Source of the DNA: Streptomyces sp. DH5
Lineage (GTDB): Bacteria > Actinomycetota > Actinomycetes > Streptomycetales > Streptomycetaceae
NCBI RefSeq assembly: GCF_020873915.1
Contig: NZ_JAHWGP010000017.1
Coordinates: 1 to 64,000, forward strand
Length of the DNA: 64,000 nt
Direction of reading: 5' to 3'
Part shown: one piece after another, positions 49,165-59,518 of the stretch
Numbering within the stretch: position 1 is the first letter of the stretch
Layout: each line of letters begins with the position of its first letter
The notes under the pieces: model-generated
The model's database searches: none
What the model was told of the DNA's origin: nothing
Seen by the model: the letters and a program-made list of their open reading frames with translations, nothing else
Made by a program: the position numbers and the translations under genes

Positions 49165-50347
49165 CCGCCCGGTCCACGGCCGCCGCCATCCGCCGCACCG
49201 CCTCCGCGATCACCTCGGGCGAGGCCGCCAGGTTGAGGCGGGCGTGCCCCGCCCCGCCCGTGCCGAAGGGGAGGCCGGAGTTGAGGGCCACGCGGCCGTG
49301 CCGGAGGAAGACCTCGGCCGGGTCGTCGCCGAGGCCGAGGGCGCGGCAGTCGAGCCAGGCGAGGTAGGTGGCGTCCCCGGGGCGGTACCGGACGGCGGGC
49401 AGGTGTTCGGCCAGGAGTCCGGCGAGCAGCCGGCGGTTGGTGTCCAGTCCGGCGAGCAGGGCGTCCAGCCACGGCGTGCCGTCACGCAGGGCGGCGGTGT
49501 GGGCGAGGACGCCGACGTGGCTCGCGCCGTGGCCGGCCTCCTCCGGCATCCGCGCCAGGTCGTCCGCCGCGCCGGCCCCGGCGACGGCGAGGGCCGCCTT
49601 GAGCCCCGGCAGGTTCCACGCCTTCGACGCCGACATGAGGGACAGGCCGCGCTCACCGCCCGGCACGCTCAGGTACGGCACGAAGCGGGTGTCGCCGACG
49701 ACCAGGGGCGCGTGGATCTCGTCGGCGACGACCCGTACCCCGTACCGCTCGGCCAGGGCGGCGACGGCGGTCAGCTCGTCCGCGGTGTGCACGGTGCCGG
49801 TGGGGTTGTGCGGGCTGCACAGCAGGTAGGCGGCCCGCCGTCCGCCGGTCGTCACGCGCCGGAAGGTCTTCCGCAGGACGTCGAGGTCGATCCGCGCGTC
49901 GGCCCCCAGTGGCGCCTCGACCGGTTCACGGTCGGCGTGCCGGACGAAGTCGTGGAAGGGCGGGTACACGGGCGGGCTGACCACGACCGCTTCGCCGTGC
50001 CCGGTGACCAGCTTGAGCATCTCCACCACGCCCAGCATGACGTCGGGCACGATCGCGGTGCGTTCCACGGCCAGGCCGTCCCAGCCCCATCGCCTGCCGG
50101 CGAAGACGGCCAGCGCCTCGGCGTAGGCGCTGCCGACGGGATAGCCGGTGTCGCCGAGTTCCATGGCCTCGGTGACGGCGCGCACGACCGGTTCGGCGAG
50201 CGGCACGTCCATCTCGGCCACCCACAGCGGCAGCACGTCCTCGGGGTAGGTGCGCCACTTCATGCTGGTACGGCGCCGCAGACGGTCGAGGGTGAGGGCG
50301 TGCAGGGGGTTCGGTTCACCGGACTTCTCGTGCGGGGTCGTGGTCAT
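49148..50347 (-). CDS. PatB/MalY-type PLP-dependent C-S lyase
   Basis: 399 aa, ATG at 50347. Aminotransferase fold [18 protein letters not shown] and [14 protein letters not shown] near the N-terminus, [23 protein letters not shown], then the PLP lysine in [14 protein letters not shown] and a final [10 protein letters not shown]. The W-A-E-M-D-V-P and SASKAWN motifs fit the MalY/PatB group, which cleaves cystathionine or cysteine conjugates to pyruvate, ammonia and a thiol. It is first in an operon with a methyltransferase and a PPOX enzyme. A thiol-methylation or detoxification role is conceivable. Confidence 0.92.
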   Translation of the reverse strand: MTTTPHEKSGEPNPLHALTLDRLRRRTSMKWRTYPEDVLPLWVAEMDVPLAEPVVRAVTEAMELGDTGYPVGSAYAEALAVFAGRRWGWDGLAVERTAIVPDVMLGVVEMLKLVTGHGEAVVVSPPVYPPFHDFVRHADREPVEAPLGADARIDLDVLRKTFRRVTTGGRRAAYLLCSPHNPTGTVHTADELTAVAALAERYGVRVVADEIHAPLVVGDTRFVPYLSVPGGERGLSLMSASKAWNLPGLKAALAVAGAGAADDLARMPEEAGHGASHVGVLAHTAALRDGTPWLDALLAGLDTNRRLLAGLLAEHLPAVRYRPGDATYLAWLDCRALGLGDDPAEVFLRHGRVALNSGLPFGTGGAGHARLNLAASPEVIAEAVRRMAAAVDRADATRG

Positions 50348-50525
50348 GGGCTCACGATAGGCAGCCGTGCCGGGAGCGGACACCCGAACGGCTCCGCGGC
50401 CGCCTCGCCGGGAACCACCTCCGCGCTGAACGCGCGGCGCGCCGGGTCCGTATGGACGGAGGGCACCCGACTCCGGGGAGACCCCGCGGTGTTCGCACCG
50501 TGCCGCAGAGGTTCTGGAGCCATGC

Positions 50526-51896
50526 ATGAGGCACGCACGACGACGGGTGGTCCGGCGGGTGACACGGCTGGCGGCCGTCGGTGGACTCCTCCTGGGGGCC
50601 ACGATGGTCACCCGCGCCGTCGCCGCTGAACCCCAGGTTCCCGACGCGGTCCCGTTCTCCACCGCCGAGGAGACGTCGCTCGGACCGGGCGCCGGCCTGG
50701 TGTCGCGGCTGGGCACGTCCCGCACGGCGGGCAGCTGGACGGACGCCCGGGGCAGGACGGTGGTCGCGGTCACCGACGAGGAGGCTGCGGCCCGGGTGCG
50801 CGAGGCGGGCGCGGAGGCGAGAATGGTCCGCCACAGCATGGACGACTTCAAGACCGCGACCCGGAAGCTGAGTTCGGCGCCGCGCGTGCCCGGAACCGCG
50901 TGGGTCATGGACTACCGGTCCAACGAGGTGGTGGTCCGGGGCGACTCCACGGTGTCCGCGGACGACTGGTCCGAGCTGACCGAAGTGGCCGACGGCATCG
51001 GCACCTTCGTGCGCATGGAGCGGACCGAGGGCACCTTCACCACCCGCCTCAACGGCGCCCGGCCCATTCTGTCGACGGCCGGCCGCTGCTCCGCGGGCTT
51101 CAACGTGACCGACGGCGAACGGGAGTTCATCCTCACGGCCGGGCACTGCGGGCCCGAGGGGTCGGTGTGGTTCGCCGACAACGGGGGCAAGCGGGAGGTC
51201 GGCACCACCATCGGTGGCAGCTTCCCCGGGGACGACTACTCGCTGATCGAGTACGCCGGCGGCCGGGCGGGCGAGGGGGCCGGTGTGGTGGCGATCGGCG
51301 ACGGCAAGGGCGTACGGATCACGGGCGTGGCGGATCCGACGGTCGGGCAGCGGATCTTCCGCAGTGGCAGCACCAGCGGGCTGCGCGACGGCGAGGTGAC
51401 CGCGCTCAACGCGACGGTGAACTACCCGGAGGGCACGGTCAGCGGTCTCATCGAGTCCGATGTGTGCGCGGAACCGGGTGACAGCGGCGGCCCGATGTTC
51501 TCCGAGGGGATCGCGCTCGGTGTCACCTCCGGTGGCAGCGGTGACTGCCGCACGGGCGGTACGACGTTCTTCCAGCCGCTGACCAAGGCGCTGGCGGATC
51601 TCGACGTACGGCTCATCGTGGCGCCCGGGGCCGATGGCGGGGCGGCCGCACCGTCCCCGGCGCCGTCGGAGGCCGGGACGGCTCCGGGCGCCGCTTCTCC
51701 GGGCGCGTCGGCTCCGGTGCGGGGCATCGTGCCGGATCCGTCGACGCTGCTGTCCCGGCTGGCCGACCCCCAAAACGCCGGGCCGGGTCTGCTGGTGACC
51801 GGGGGCAGCCTGATCGCTCTGGTGGCCTCGCGGTGGATACGGGCGGAACAGGACCGCAAGGCGTACCGGCGTCACTACTCGGCGACCTGGGGCTGA
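50526..51896 (+). CDS. S1-family serine protease with C-terminal membrane anchor
   Basis: 456 aa, ATG at 50526 with GGAG seven bases upstream. A signal peptide (~1-34, ending VAA-EP), a propeptide-like region (~40-175) and a chymotrypsin-like domain: FILTAGHC (H207), GDDYSLIEY (D237) and [10 protein letters not shown] (S320); disulfide candidates C188/C208 and C314/C341. A Pro/Ala/Ser linker (~370-405) precedes a single hydrophobic helix ([19 protein letters not shown]) and a basic cytoplasmic tail ([10 protein letters not shown]). It is thus a streptogrisin-like protease tethered to the membrane rather than freely secreted. No inhibitor gene is nearby. Confidence 0.93.
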   Translation: MRHARRRVVRRVTRLAAVGGLLLGATMVTRAVAAEPQVPDAVPFSTAEETSLGPGAGLVSRLGTSRTAGSWTDARGRTVVAVTDEEAAARVREAGAEARMVRHSMDDFKTATRKLSSAPRVPGTAWVMDYRSNEVVVRGDSTVSADDWSELTEVADGIGTFVRMERTEGTFTTRLNGARPILSTAGRCSAGFNVTDGEREFILTAGHCGPEGSVWFADNGGKREVGTTIGGSFPGDDYSLIEYAGGRAGEGAGVVAIGDGKGVRITGVADPTVGQRIFRSGSTSGLRDGEVTALNATVNYPEGTVSGLIESDVCAEPGDSGGPMFSEGIALGVTSGGSGDCRTGGTTFFQPLTKALADLDVRLIVAPGADGGAAAPSPAPSEAGTAPGAASPGASAPVRGIVPDPSTLLSRLADPQNAGPGLLVTGGSLIALVASRWIRAEQDRKAYRRHYSATWG

Positions 51897-51904
51897 GCGC
51901 AGGG

Positions 51905-52647
51905 CGGAGTGCGGGCCGGGCCGGCCCACGGTCAGGAGCACGGTCGCCGGGGCGGCGGTCAGCGGTACGGCGGCCTGCCGTCGGGAGAGGCGCTCGTGCA
52001 GGACGACGGGACCGAGGAGGACCGGAAGTGCCGGGTGGAGCGGGGCGAGGACCACGGCTACGGAGAGCATCTGCCGCTGTGCGGCGAGCAGGTGGAGGAC
52101 GAGGCCGGGGGCCGGCGCCCGCCCCGATCAGCAGGGCCTGGGCGGTCGGCCACAGCCCGCTGCCCGGGTCGGCCTGGCCCAGGGCGACGTGCTCCACGGC
52201 GACACCCGGGCCCGCCAGGAGGCCGTCGGCCGCTTCACGGCCGAGTCGGGTACCGCCGCCGGACCCACCACAGGGCCGACACCGTGACGGCGATCCCGCC
52301 CGGGCCGGAACGCCGGGCCGGTCGCCGAGGAGGACGACACCGCACGGGCCGGACAGCGCGACGCCTGTGACGGCGCTCACGGGTACGACCACGCTCATCG
52401 CGCCGTGGCTGAGGCCCCGGTTGGGGAAGCGCATCGCGGTGGTGCTGCCCGCGCCGGAGAGCGCGCCCCGGAGCAGATCGGGGGCGGCGACGGCGGTCAC
52501 GAGGAGGGCGGCCGCGGTGGTGAGCGGCAGGCCGCCGATCCGGCCGGGGAAGGTGACGGCGGCGTGCGGGACAGCAGGCCGCCCGCGCAGTCGACGAGGC
52601 CGTGGCAGAGAGCCGGAGTCAGTGCGAGCAGGGCACCCGTCGCTCAC
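51905..52647 (-). pseudogene. Decayed EamA/DMT-family transporter gene
   Basis: Remains are spread over all three frames. Near 52647-52570 a frame reads LLALTPALCHGLVDCAGGLL; a second frame reads AALLVTAVAAPDLLRGALSG and HGAMSVVVPVSAVTGVALSG; around 52100-51950 a third frame reads LHLLAAQRQMLSVAVVLAP and LPVLLGPVVLHERLSRRQAA. In order these match the N-terminal, central and C-terminal parts of an EamA transporter (DMT superfamily). At least three frameshifts separate them, so no full-length product is possible. Confidence 0.85.
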
Positions 52648-52693
52648 GGGTGCCCGGTCGGCGGATGCGATGCCGGGGCCGCCTGCGGATCGT

Positions 52694-52867
52694 TCAGGCG
52701 GCCCTGGCCGGCTGCGGAAGAGCCGAGGCCCACTCCTGGACCAGGCGCTGGTACTCCTCGCGCTGTTCGACGCTCAGTGTCCCGCCCGACCGGAGCCAGA
52801 GGGCCCGGATCTCCTCGTTGACCTCGGCAGCCGATCGCTCGGAAGACGGTTCAACAGTGGTGGACAT
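52694..52867 (-). CDS. Small conserved hypothetical protein
   Basis: 57 aa from the ATG at 52867. It contains a helical segment AEVNEEIRALWLRSGGTLSV followed by EQREEYQRLVQEWASAL, matching a family of short Streptomyces proteins with a W-L-R..G..L motif. Ribosome binding is weak; an ATG at 52879 is an alternative start. Next to the EamA remnant, transcribed in the same direction. Function unknown. Confidence 0.6.
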   Translation of the reverse strand: MSTTVEPSSERSAAEVNEEIRALWLRSGGTLSVEQREEYQRLVQEWASALPQPARAA

Positions 52868-53050
52868 GCCGTGAAGCATACGGCGCCGGACGTGAAGACG
52901 CTGTGAGTAATCGCACGCACATCGGACATATCGGACAGTGTTGCTGATCACGTCCATCTGCCGTATCTGCCGTGGAACGTGGGCGAGTTCACACCGACGT
53001 CGCCGTCCCCGGACCCGTGCGCGGGCCGCCCCGGGGACGGCGGGGCGGGA

Positions 53051-53746
53051 TCAGGTGCCCGGCTTGCGGCCGTACACGTAGACGTCGTCGCCCTTCTTCA
53101 GCAGCGACCAGTACTTCTTGGCGACGGTCCTGGTCATGTTGACGCAGCCGTGCGAGCCGGGCGGGTTCCACATGCTCACGCCGGCCGAGTGGAAGGCCTG
53201 CCCGCCGTCGAAGAACTGGCTGTAGGGCATCGGCACGTCGTAGATCGTCGAGACGTGGTCGATGTTGCGCCAGTAGACCTTCTTGAGGCCGGTGCGGGTC
53301 TCGTACCCGTCGCGCCCCGTGCGCACGGGGACGGGGCCGTAGACGAGCTTCTTGCCGTCCTGGATCCAGCTGAGCTGGAGCGTGAGGTTCACGCAGGCGA
53401 TCCGGCCCTTGTTCGTGGGGCACTTGCCGGCCTTGTTCGGGTTCTTCCCGACGGCCTTCTGCTTGTTCATGAGGTCCATCACGCCCCAGGTGACGGGGCC
53501 GGCGTACCCGATGTTCGGCTTGATGCCGTGCGTGTTCTGGAAGGCGCGGACGGCCTTGCAGTCGGCGGCGGACTGCTTGCCGTCGACCGGACGGCCGAGG
53601 AACTTCTCCACCTTCTTCTGGTAAGGGCCCGTCGACGTGGTACAGCTCGCCGCCTGCGCCTCGGTCGCACCGAGCGCGATGGTCAGCGGAGCCACCAGCG
53701 CGGTGACGCCGAGGACGCCGACGCTCCGTCTGCGAATGTCCCCCAT
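53051..53746 (-). CDS. Secreted L,D-transpeptidase (YkuD) with peptidoglycan-binding domain
   Basis: 231 aa, ATG at 53746. A signal peptide (1-33, ending AQAAS) precedes a peptidoglycan_binding_1-like domain with two Cys residues (C35/C63) and AFQNTHGIKPN. The YkuD domain contains PMPYSQFFDGGQAFHSA and the catalytic HGCVNM with C201; a preceding AFH provides the His. It cross-links or edits 3-3 peptide bonds in cell-wall peptidoglycan. The gene is single, transcribed away from the SDR genes. Confidence 0.94.
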   Translation of the reverse strand: MGDIRRRSVGVLGVTALVAPLTIALGATEAQAASCTTSTGPYQKKVEKFLGRPVDGKQSAADCKAVRAFQNTHGIKPNIGYAGPVTWGVMDLMNKQKAVGKNPNKAGKCPTNKGRIACVNLTLQLSWIQDGKKLVYGPVPVRTGRDGYETRTGLKKVYWRNIDHVSTIYDVPMPYSQFFDGGQAFHSAGVSMWNPPGSHGCVNMTRTVAKKYWSLLKKGDDVYVYGRKPGT

Positions 53747-53881
53747 GGTCCGTCCTGCCTTTCCGCAGCGGGTGTGCGCATGGCCTGCGCACTCTGCCAG
53801 GTAGACGACTCATCGGGACAATCGGTTGTACGGCCCGGACCGTCCGCAACCGAACGGTGACATCCGGTCCCGGGGCCGGTC

Positions 53882-54685
53882 TCACCGCGGGTCTCCCGGA
53901 CGGGGCACCGCCTGGCCGAACGCCGTGTTCACCGCGGTGATCCCGCCGTCGACCACCAGGGTGGTCCCGGTGATCCAGGAGGCGTCGCGGGAGGCGAGGA
54001 AGGCGACGGCGGCCGCGATGTCCTCGGGCTCGCCGACACGTCCGAGCGGATAGAGACGCCGGAGCGCCTCCAGGTCGTCGTCCCGGCCGGCCCAGGCGCG
54101 GGTGCGGACGGTCCCCGGTGCGACGAGGTTGACCCGGACCCCGCGCGGCGCGGCGTGCCCGGTGAGGGTGCGGGTGAGGGAGATCAGTCCGGCCTTGGCG
54201 GCGCTGTAGGCGTGGTTGCCGAAGTCCTGCAGGCCGTTGACCGAGCCGACGCTCACGATGGCGCCCCGGCCGGAGGCCTCCAGGTGCGGGAGTGCGGCAC
54301 GGCAGCAGCGCCAGGCGCCGGTGAGGGTGACGTCGAGGTCGGCCGCCCACTCCTCGTCGGCCTCGTCCTCGAAGCGGGGTGTGTCCGGGGTGCAGTGGGC
54401 GGCGTTGTTGACCAGGACGTCGAGCGAGCCGAAGGCGCTCACCGCGTGCGCCACGGCCGCCTCGACCGAGGCGCGGTCGGCCACGTCGCAGGCGACGGCC
54501 TCGGCGCCGAGATTCCGCTCCCGCAGGGCCGAGGCCGTCGACCGCGCCGCGTCCGGGTCGACGTCGGCCACCAGGACGCGTGCCCCCTCCTCGGCGAACC
54601 GCCGGGCGGTGGCCGCGCCGATGCCGCGTGCCGCCCCCGTGATGAGAACCCCGTACCCCTCGAACCGGCGTGTGTCCGTCGTCAT
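53882..54685 (-). CDS. Classical SDR oxidoreductase
   Basis: 267 aa, ATG at 54685. Rossmann TGAARGIGAATARRF, acidic VADVDPDAARS for NAD preference, NNA in VLVNNAAHCTPD, catalytic Ser in SVGSVNG, and Tyr-Lys in YSAAKAGLISLTR. The C-terminal LGRVGEPEDIAAAVAFLASR and VDGGITAV are standard. It reduces ketones or oxidises alcohols of unknown identity. It lies 49 bp downstream of another SDR gene on the same strand, so they may be cotranscribed. Confidence 0.94.
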   Translation of the reverse strand: MTTDTRRFEGYGVLITGAARGIGAATARRFAEEGARVLVADVDPDAARSTASALRERNLGAEAVACDVADRASVEAAVAHAVSAFGSLDVLVNNAAHCTPDTPRFEDEADEEWAADLDVTLTGAWRCCRAALPHLEASGRGAIVSVGSVNGLQDFGNHAYSAAKAGLISLTRTLTGHAAPRGVRVNLVAPGTVRTRAWAGRDDDLEALRRLYPLGRVGEPEDIAAAVAFLASRDASWITGTTLVVDGGITAVNTAFGQAVPRPGDPR

Positions 54686-54734
54686 GCGGTGACGGTAGCC
54701 GCCGGACGATCACCGCGGCAGGGACCGGAGGGAA

Positions 54735-55649
54735 TCAGCGGTAGCCGGTGACGTCCGCCGGCCGGCCCGCGTCCTGGACCTCGACCAGGTAGCGCCAGGC
54801 GTCCGGGCGGCTGCCGTCGAGGTCGGTGAAGCCGTACGCCTGGGCGAGGCCGCCGCTGGAGAGGGAGGTGCCGTTGTGGCGGGCCACGTCCGGGTCGGCG
54901 GCGAGGGCGGCGACCGCCCGGCCCACGTAGCGCGGGGTCTCCGAGATGGCGAAGTGGGGCACGTCGGCGAGGGCGTCGCGCCAGTTGTCCTCGCGCACCC
55001 CGAAGTGGTCGAGCATGATCTCCGAGCGCAGCCAGCCCGGGGTGAGGGCCACCGCCGTGGCGCCGCGTGGCCCGAGTTCATGGCCGAGGGCGAAGGCCAT
55101 GCGCAGCACGGAGGACTTGGCGAGGTCGTAGAAGAAGGAGACGCGGTAGGTGTCGCGGTTGTAGTCGGCGGTGCCGTCGGTGACCTCGACGACCAGTCCG
55201 CCCGGGGTCCGCAGCATCAGCGGCAGGGCGTGATGGCTGGTGATCGCGTGCGTCTCGACGGCGAGGCGCAGCAGGCGCAGACCCTTGTCCAGGTCGTGCT
55301 CCCAGACCGGCGCCTCCCATTCGAAGAGGGTCTCGCCGCCCCAGACGTCGTTGACGAGGACGTCCAAGCGGCCCTGTTCGCCGTCGATCCGGTCGACGAG
55401 CGCGCGGACCTGTGCGGGGTCGAGGTGGTCGGTGGGTACCGCGATCCCCGTGCCGCCGGCCTCGGTGACCAGGTCGGCGGTGTCCTCGATGGTCTCGGGG
55501 CGGTCGTACTCGGAGCGGCGGGCGCGGGTGCTGCGGCCCGTGACGTACACGGTGGCGCCCGCCGCTCCCAGTTCCACGGCGATGCCCCGTCCGGCTCCCC
55601 GGGTCGCCCCGGCCACCAGCGCGACCTTGCCCTTCAACGGCTCCGACAT
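54735..55649 (-). CDS. Atypical SDR-family oxidoreductase
   Basis: 304 aa, ATG at 55649. The glycine motif is VAGATRGAGRGIAVELG; the NNAG motif is replaced by VLVNDVWGGE; the Tyr-Lys pair is YDLAKSSVLRM. It resembles the SDRs with a long insert between NDVWGG and the active site that occur widely in actinomycetes. Substrate unknown. It precedes the classical SDR gene and lies 102 bp from the MBL gene. Confidence 0.9.
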   Translation of the reverse strand: MSEPLKGKVALVAGATRGAGRGIAVELGAAGATVYVTGRSTRARRSEYDRPETIEDTADLVTEAGGTGIAVPTDHLDPAQVRALVDRIDGEQGRLDVLVNDVWGGETLFEWEAPVWEHDLDKGLRLLRLAVETHAITSHHALPLMLRTPGGLVVEVTDGTADYNRDTYRVSFFYDLAKSSVLRMAFALGHELGPRGATAVALTPGWLRSEIMLDHFGVREDNWRDALADVPHFAISETPRYVGRAVAALAADPDVARHNGTSLSSGGLAQAYGFTDLDGSRPDAWRYLVEVQDAGRPADVTGYR

Positions 55650-55751
55650 GTACGGCCTCCCGTCACTCGTGCTCGGTTCTCACTCCGAGAGTGACGGGTA
55701 AGCCGGACATCTCCTGTCGCCTTTTCCGGCCGGTCACCCGGGCGGACCCCT

Positions 55752-56381
55752 TCAGTGGCCCCGTGCGATCCATTCCTCCAGGTGGGGGGCCTCCGCGCCG
55801 ATGGTGGTGGGGTCGCCGTGGCCGGTGAGGACCTTGGTGTCGGGCGGGAGGGCGAGGAGCCGGTCCCGGATCGAGTCGATGATCGTCGGGAAGTGGGAGA
55901 AGGAGCGGCCGGTGGCGCCGGGGCCTCCCTGGAAGAGGGTGTCGCCGGTGAACACGGTCCCCAGCCCCGCGTCGTAGAGGCAGACCGCGCCCGGGGCGTG
56001 CCCGGGGGTGTGGAGCACGGTGAGGTCGGCGCCCGCGGCCTCGATCACCTGGCCGTCGGCCAGCCAGGCGTCCGGGTCGCGGTCCGGGTGGGTCTGCTTC
56101 CACAGGGGGAGGTCGTCGGGGTGCAGCCAGATGGTGGCCCCGGTGCGCTCGGCGAGGGCGGGGGCGGCGTCGATGTGGTCGTTGTGGGCGTGGGTGCACA
56201 CGATGGCCGTCAGTCGCCGGCCGCCCACCGCCTCGGCGATGGCGTCGGCGTCGTGGGCGGCGTCGATGACGATCGCCTCGTGGTCGTCGCCGACGATCCA
56301 CACGTTGTTGTCGACGTCCCACGTGCCGCCGTCGAGGCTGAACTGTCCGGAGGTAACGAGTCGTTCGATACGCGCGGTCAT
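55752..56381 (-). CDS. MBL-fold hydrolase, probable S-formylmycothiol hydrolase
   Basis: 209 aa from the ATG at 56381 (a GTG immediately before it at 56384 is equally placed). Metallo-beta-lactamase metal motif THAHNDHIDAA, then HTPGHAPGAV, FTGDTLFQG and LTGHGDPTTIG supply the remaining ligands. Its start overlaps the stop of the mscR gene, so the two are translated together. In actinobacteria such MBL genes next to MscR are thought to hydrolyse S-formylmycothiol to formate and mycothiol, completing formaldehyde removal. Confidence 0.92.
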   Translation of the reverse strand: MTARIERLVTSGQFSLDGGTWDVDNNVWIVGDDHEAIVIDAAHDADAIAEAVGGRRLTAIVCTHAHNDHIDAAPALAERTGATIWLHPDDLPLWKQTHPDRDPDAWLADGQVIEAAGADLTVLHTPGHAPGAVCLYDAGLGTVFTGDTLFQGGPGATGRSFSHFPTIIDSIRDRLLALPPDTKVLTGHGDPTTIGAEAPHLEEWIARGH

Positions 56382-57469
56382 CACAGCACCACCACCGAAC
56401 GCAGCACGTCGCCGCGGTGCATCCGCTCGAACGCCTTCTCCACCTCGTCCAGTTGGATGGTCTCGGTGACGAACGCGGCCAGGTCCAGGCGTCCCTGGAG
56501 GTGCAGGTCGATCAGCATCGGGAAGTCCCGGGAGGGCAGGCAGTCGCCGTACCAGGAGGACTTCAGGGAGCCGCCGCGGCCGAAGACGTCGAGCAGCGGC
56601 AGTTCCAGCTTCATCTCCGGGGTGGGCACGCCGACCAGGACGACCGTGCCGGCCAGGTCGCGGGCGTAGAAGGCCTGCTGGTAGGTCTCGGGGCGGCCGA
56701 CGGCATCGATGACCACGTCGGCGCCGAACCCGCCGGTGAGGTCACGGATCGCCTCGACGGGGTCCGTCTCGCGGGAGTTGACGGTGTGGGTGGCGCCCAT
56801 GGAGCGGGCGGTGTCCAGCTTGCGTTCGTCGATGTCGACAGCGATGATCTTCGCCGCTCCGGCGAGGCGGGCCCCGGCGACCGCCGCGTCGCCGACGCCG
56901 CCGCAGCCGATGACGGCGACCGTGTCGCCCCGGCCGACGTTCCCGGTGTTGATGGCGGCGCCGATGCCGGCCATGACGCCGCAGCCGAGCAGTCCGGCGA
57001 CCTGCGCGGAGACGGCGGGGTCGACCTTGGTGCACTGTCCGGCGGCGACGAGGGTCTTCTCGGCGAAGGCGCCGATGCCCAGGGCCGGGGAGAGCTCCTG
57101 GCCGGTGGAGGCCAGGGTCATCTTCTGCTTCGCGTTGTGGGTGTCGAAGCAGTACCAGGGGCGTCCGCGCAGACAGGCGCGGCACTTGCCGCACACCGCG
57201 CGCCAGTTGAGGATCACGAAGTCGCCTGGTTCGACGTCGGTGACCCCCTCGCCGACCGACTCGACGACGCCCGCGGCCTCGTGGCCGAGCAGGAACGGGA
57301 AGTCGTCGCTGATCCCGCCCTGCTTGTAGTGCAGGTCCGTGTGGCACACGCCGCAGGCCTGGACCCGCACGACCGCCTCGCCGGGTCCGGGGTCGGGTAC
57401 GACGACCGTCTCGATCCGCACCGGCTCGTCCTTGCCGGGTGCGATCACGCCGCGTACTTCCTGGGCCAT
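56381..57469 (-). CDS. mscR: S-(hydroxymethyl)mycothiol dehydrogenase
   Basis: 362 aa, ATG at 57469. Zinc-type alcohol dehydrogenase: catalytic [29 protein letters not shown], structural zinc [18 protein letters not shown]-binding [19 protein letters not shown], and [20 protein letters not shown]. The [17 protein letters not shown] segment is characteristic of mycothiol-dependent formaldehyde dehydrogenases, which oxidise the spontaneous formaldehyde-mycothiol adduct. It is first in an operon with the MBL hydrolase. Divergent from the ABC exporter gene with 134 bp between. Confidence 0.95.
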   Translation of the reverse strand: MAQEVRGVIAPGKDEPVRIETVVVPDPGPGEAVVRVQACGVCHTDLHYKQGGISDDFPFLLGHEAAGVVESVGEGVTDVEPGDFVILNWRAVCGKCRACLRGRPWYCFDTHNAKQKMTLASTGQELSPALGIGAFAEKTLVAAGQCTKVDPAVSAQVAGLLGCGVMAGIGAAINTGNVGRGDTVAVIGCGGVGDAAVAGARLAGAAKIIAVDIDERKLDTARSMGATHTVNSRETDPVEAIRDLTGGFGADVVIDAVGRPETYQQAFYARDLAGTVVLVGVPTPEMKLELPLLDVFGRGGSLKSSWYGDCLPSRDFPMLIDLHLQGRLDLAAFVTETIQLDEVEKAFERMHRGDVLRSVVVL

Positions 57470-57603
57470 GGTGCTGACTCCTTCATCGGCCGGTGTCCGT
57501 CCTTCCGACCCTACGCGGGAATGATCGGTGGCGCCGACCGGCGTGCGGCGGGTCCACGGCGGCGACGTAGCCTGGGGCTCCGTCCGTCACCGAGGGGGGC
57601 CAC

Positions 57604-59367
57604 GTGACCGTCGCAGCCGGCGCAGCCGAGGAATCCGATCCGTCCGCTCTGCGGCTGCTGCTCGGGTACGTGCGGCCGCACCGGTGGGCCCTGCTGGGCG
57701 GTGCCCTGCTCTCGCTGATGACCGGCGCGACGGGCCTGATGCTGCCGCTGGTGGCCCGGGAGCTGATCGAGGCCCTCTCGGCCGACCGGGCCGTCACCGG
57801 CGCCCTGCTGCTGATGTCGGCCCTGGTGGTCGCCAACGCCGTACTGGGCGGGCTGGGTTCGTACGTCCTGCGGCGCACGGCGGAGTCGGTGGTCCTCGGG
57901 GCGCGGCGATCTCTGTCGTCGTACCTGCTGCGGCTGCGCATAGCGGCCGTGGACCGCACCGAGCCGGGTGATCTGATGGCGCGCATCACCTCCGACACCA
58001 CGCTGTTGCGGGAGGTGACCACCGATTCGCTGGTCGGTCTCGGCACGGGCGGTCTGACACTGATCGCGACCGTGGTGCTGATGGGCTTCGTGGACCCGGT
58101 CCTGCTGGGTGTCACGCTGGGGGTGATCGCGGTCGCGGGGACGGTGCTCGGGGTGATCGTGCCGCGGATCAACCGCGCCTCCCGGCGGGCACAGGACGCG
58201 GTCGGTGTGATGGGTGCCTCGCTGGAGCGGGTGCTGGGCGCGCTGCGCACGGTGAAGGCCTCGGGGGCCGAGCCCCGGGAGGAGCGCACCCTGCACGAGG
58301 CCGCCCAGGAGTCGTGGCGGCAGAGCGTGCGCGCCGCCAAGTGGTCGGCCGCGGCGGGGAACACGGCCGGGCTGGCGATGCAGATCGCGTTCATCACGGT
58401 GCTCGCGGTGGGCGGCGCGCGGGTGGCGACGGGGGCCATCGACATCGGGACGCTGGTGGCGTTCCTGCTGTTCGTGTTCTACCTGATGGCGCCGATCCAG
58501 GAGGTCGTCGGCGCGATCACCCAGTACCAGGCGGGCAGCGCCGCCCTCGCCCGGATCCAGGAGGCGCTGCGGCTGCCCGCCGAACCGGCGGCCGGGCCCG
58601 CGGAACTGCCCGCGCCCGGCACGGCACCCGCCGCGCTGGCCTTCGAGGACGTCCGCTTCCGGTACGCCGAGGACCTGCCGTACGTCCACCACGGGGTCAC
58701 GTTCGGCGTGCCCGCGCAGGGCATGACGGCTTTCGTCGGCCCGTCCGGCGCGGGCAAGACCACCGTCTTCTCCCTCATCGAGCGGTTCTACGACCCCGAC
58801 GACGGCGTGATCACCCTCGACGGCCGGGACCTGGCCGCCTGGCCGCTCGCGGAGCTGCGGGCGGCGATCGGGTACGTGGAGCAGGACGCGCCGGTGCTGT
58901 CGGGCTCGCTCCGGGACAATCTGCTGCTGGGCAGCCCCGGGGCGGACGACGACACGGTGACGAGGGTGCTGAAGACGACCCGGCTGGACGGTCTGGTGTC
59001 CGGGCTGCCGGACGGGCTCGACACCCTGGTCGGACACCGCGGCACCAAGCTGTCCGGTGGTGAGCGGCAGCGGGTGGCCATCGCCCGCGCCCTGCTGCGC
59101 CGGCCCCGGCTGCTGCTGCTCGACGAGGCCACCTCACAGCTCGACGCGGTGAACGAGGCGGCGCTGCGGGACACCGTCGCCGATGTGGCCCGTTCGACGA
59201 CGGTGCTGGTGGTCGCGCACCGGCTGTCCACGGTGACGATGGCCGACCGGATCGTGGTGATGGACGCGGGCCGGGTCCGCGCCGTGGGCACGCACCGGGA
59301 GCTGGTGACCAACGATCCGCTGTACGCGGAGCTGGCGGCGACCCAGTTCCTGGCGGCCGGTGAGTGA
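57604..59367 (+). CDS. ABC transporter, fused permease and ATPase (exporter type)
   Basis: 587 aa, GTG at 57604 with GAGGGGGG upstream. Six TM helices in the first ~320 residues; nucleotide domain with Walker [10 protein letters not shown], signature [11 protein letters not shown], Walker [14 protein letters not shown] and [15 protein letters not shown]. Like the 32.5-kb transporter it is a half-exporter likely to dimerise. Substrate unknown. Followed by the NTF2-like gene on the same strand. Confidence 0.94.
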   Translation: MTVAAGAAEESDPSALRLLLGYVRPHRWALLGGALLSLMTGATGLMLPLVARELIEALSADRAVTGALLLMSALVVANAVLGGLGSYVLRRTAESVVLGARRSLSSYLLRLRIAAVDRTEPGDLMARITSDTTLLREVTTDSLVGLGTGGLTLIATVVLMGFVDPVLLGVTLGVIAVAGTVLGVIVPRINRASRRAQDAVGVMGASLERVLGALRTVKASGAEPREERTLHEAAQESWRQSVRAAKWSAAAGNTAGLAMQIAFITVLAVGGARVATGAIDIGTLVAFLLFVFYLMAPIQEVVGAITQYQAGSAALARIQEALRLPAEPAAGPAELPAPGTAPAALAFEDVRFRYAEDLPYVHHGVTFGVPAQGMTAFVGPSGAGKTTVFSLIERFYDPDDGVITLDGRDLAAWPLAELRAAIGYVEQDAPVLSGSLRDNLLLGSPGADDDTVTRVLKTTRLDGLVSGLPDGLDTLVGHRGTKLSGGERQRVAIARALLRRPRLLLLDEATSQLDAVNEAALRDTVADVARSTTVLVVAHRLSTVTMADRIVVMDAGRVRAVGTHRELVTNDPLYAELAATQFLAAGE

Positions 59368-59518
59368 ACGCGGCCGTTCCCGGCGACGGGTGAGTGACCG
59401 CGGCCGGGTGCGCGGCCGGAAGGGCTTGCCGTGCCCGCCGGGCCGGAGGAGGCTCGTAGGAGAGGCCGTCTCGGCCCGTCGCAGGCCCGGGCCGCGGCCT
59501 CGACGGGAGGTGGTCGTC

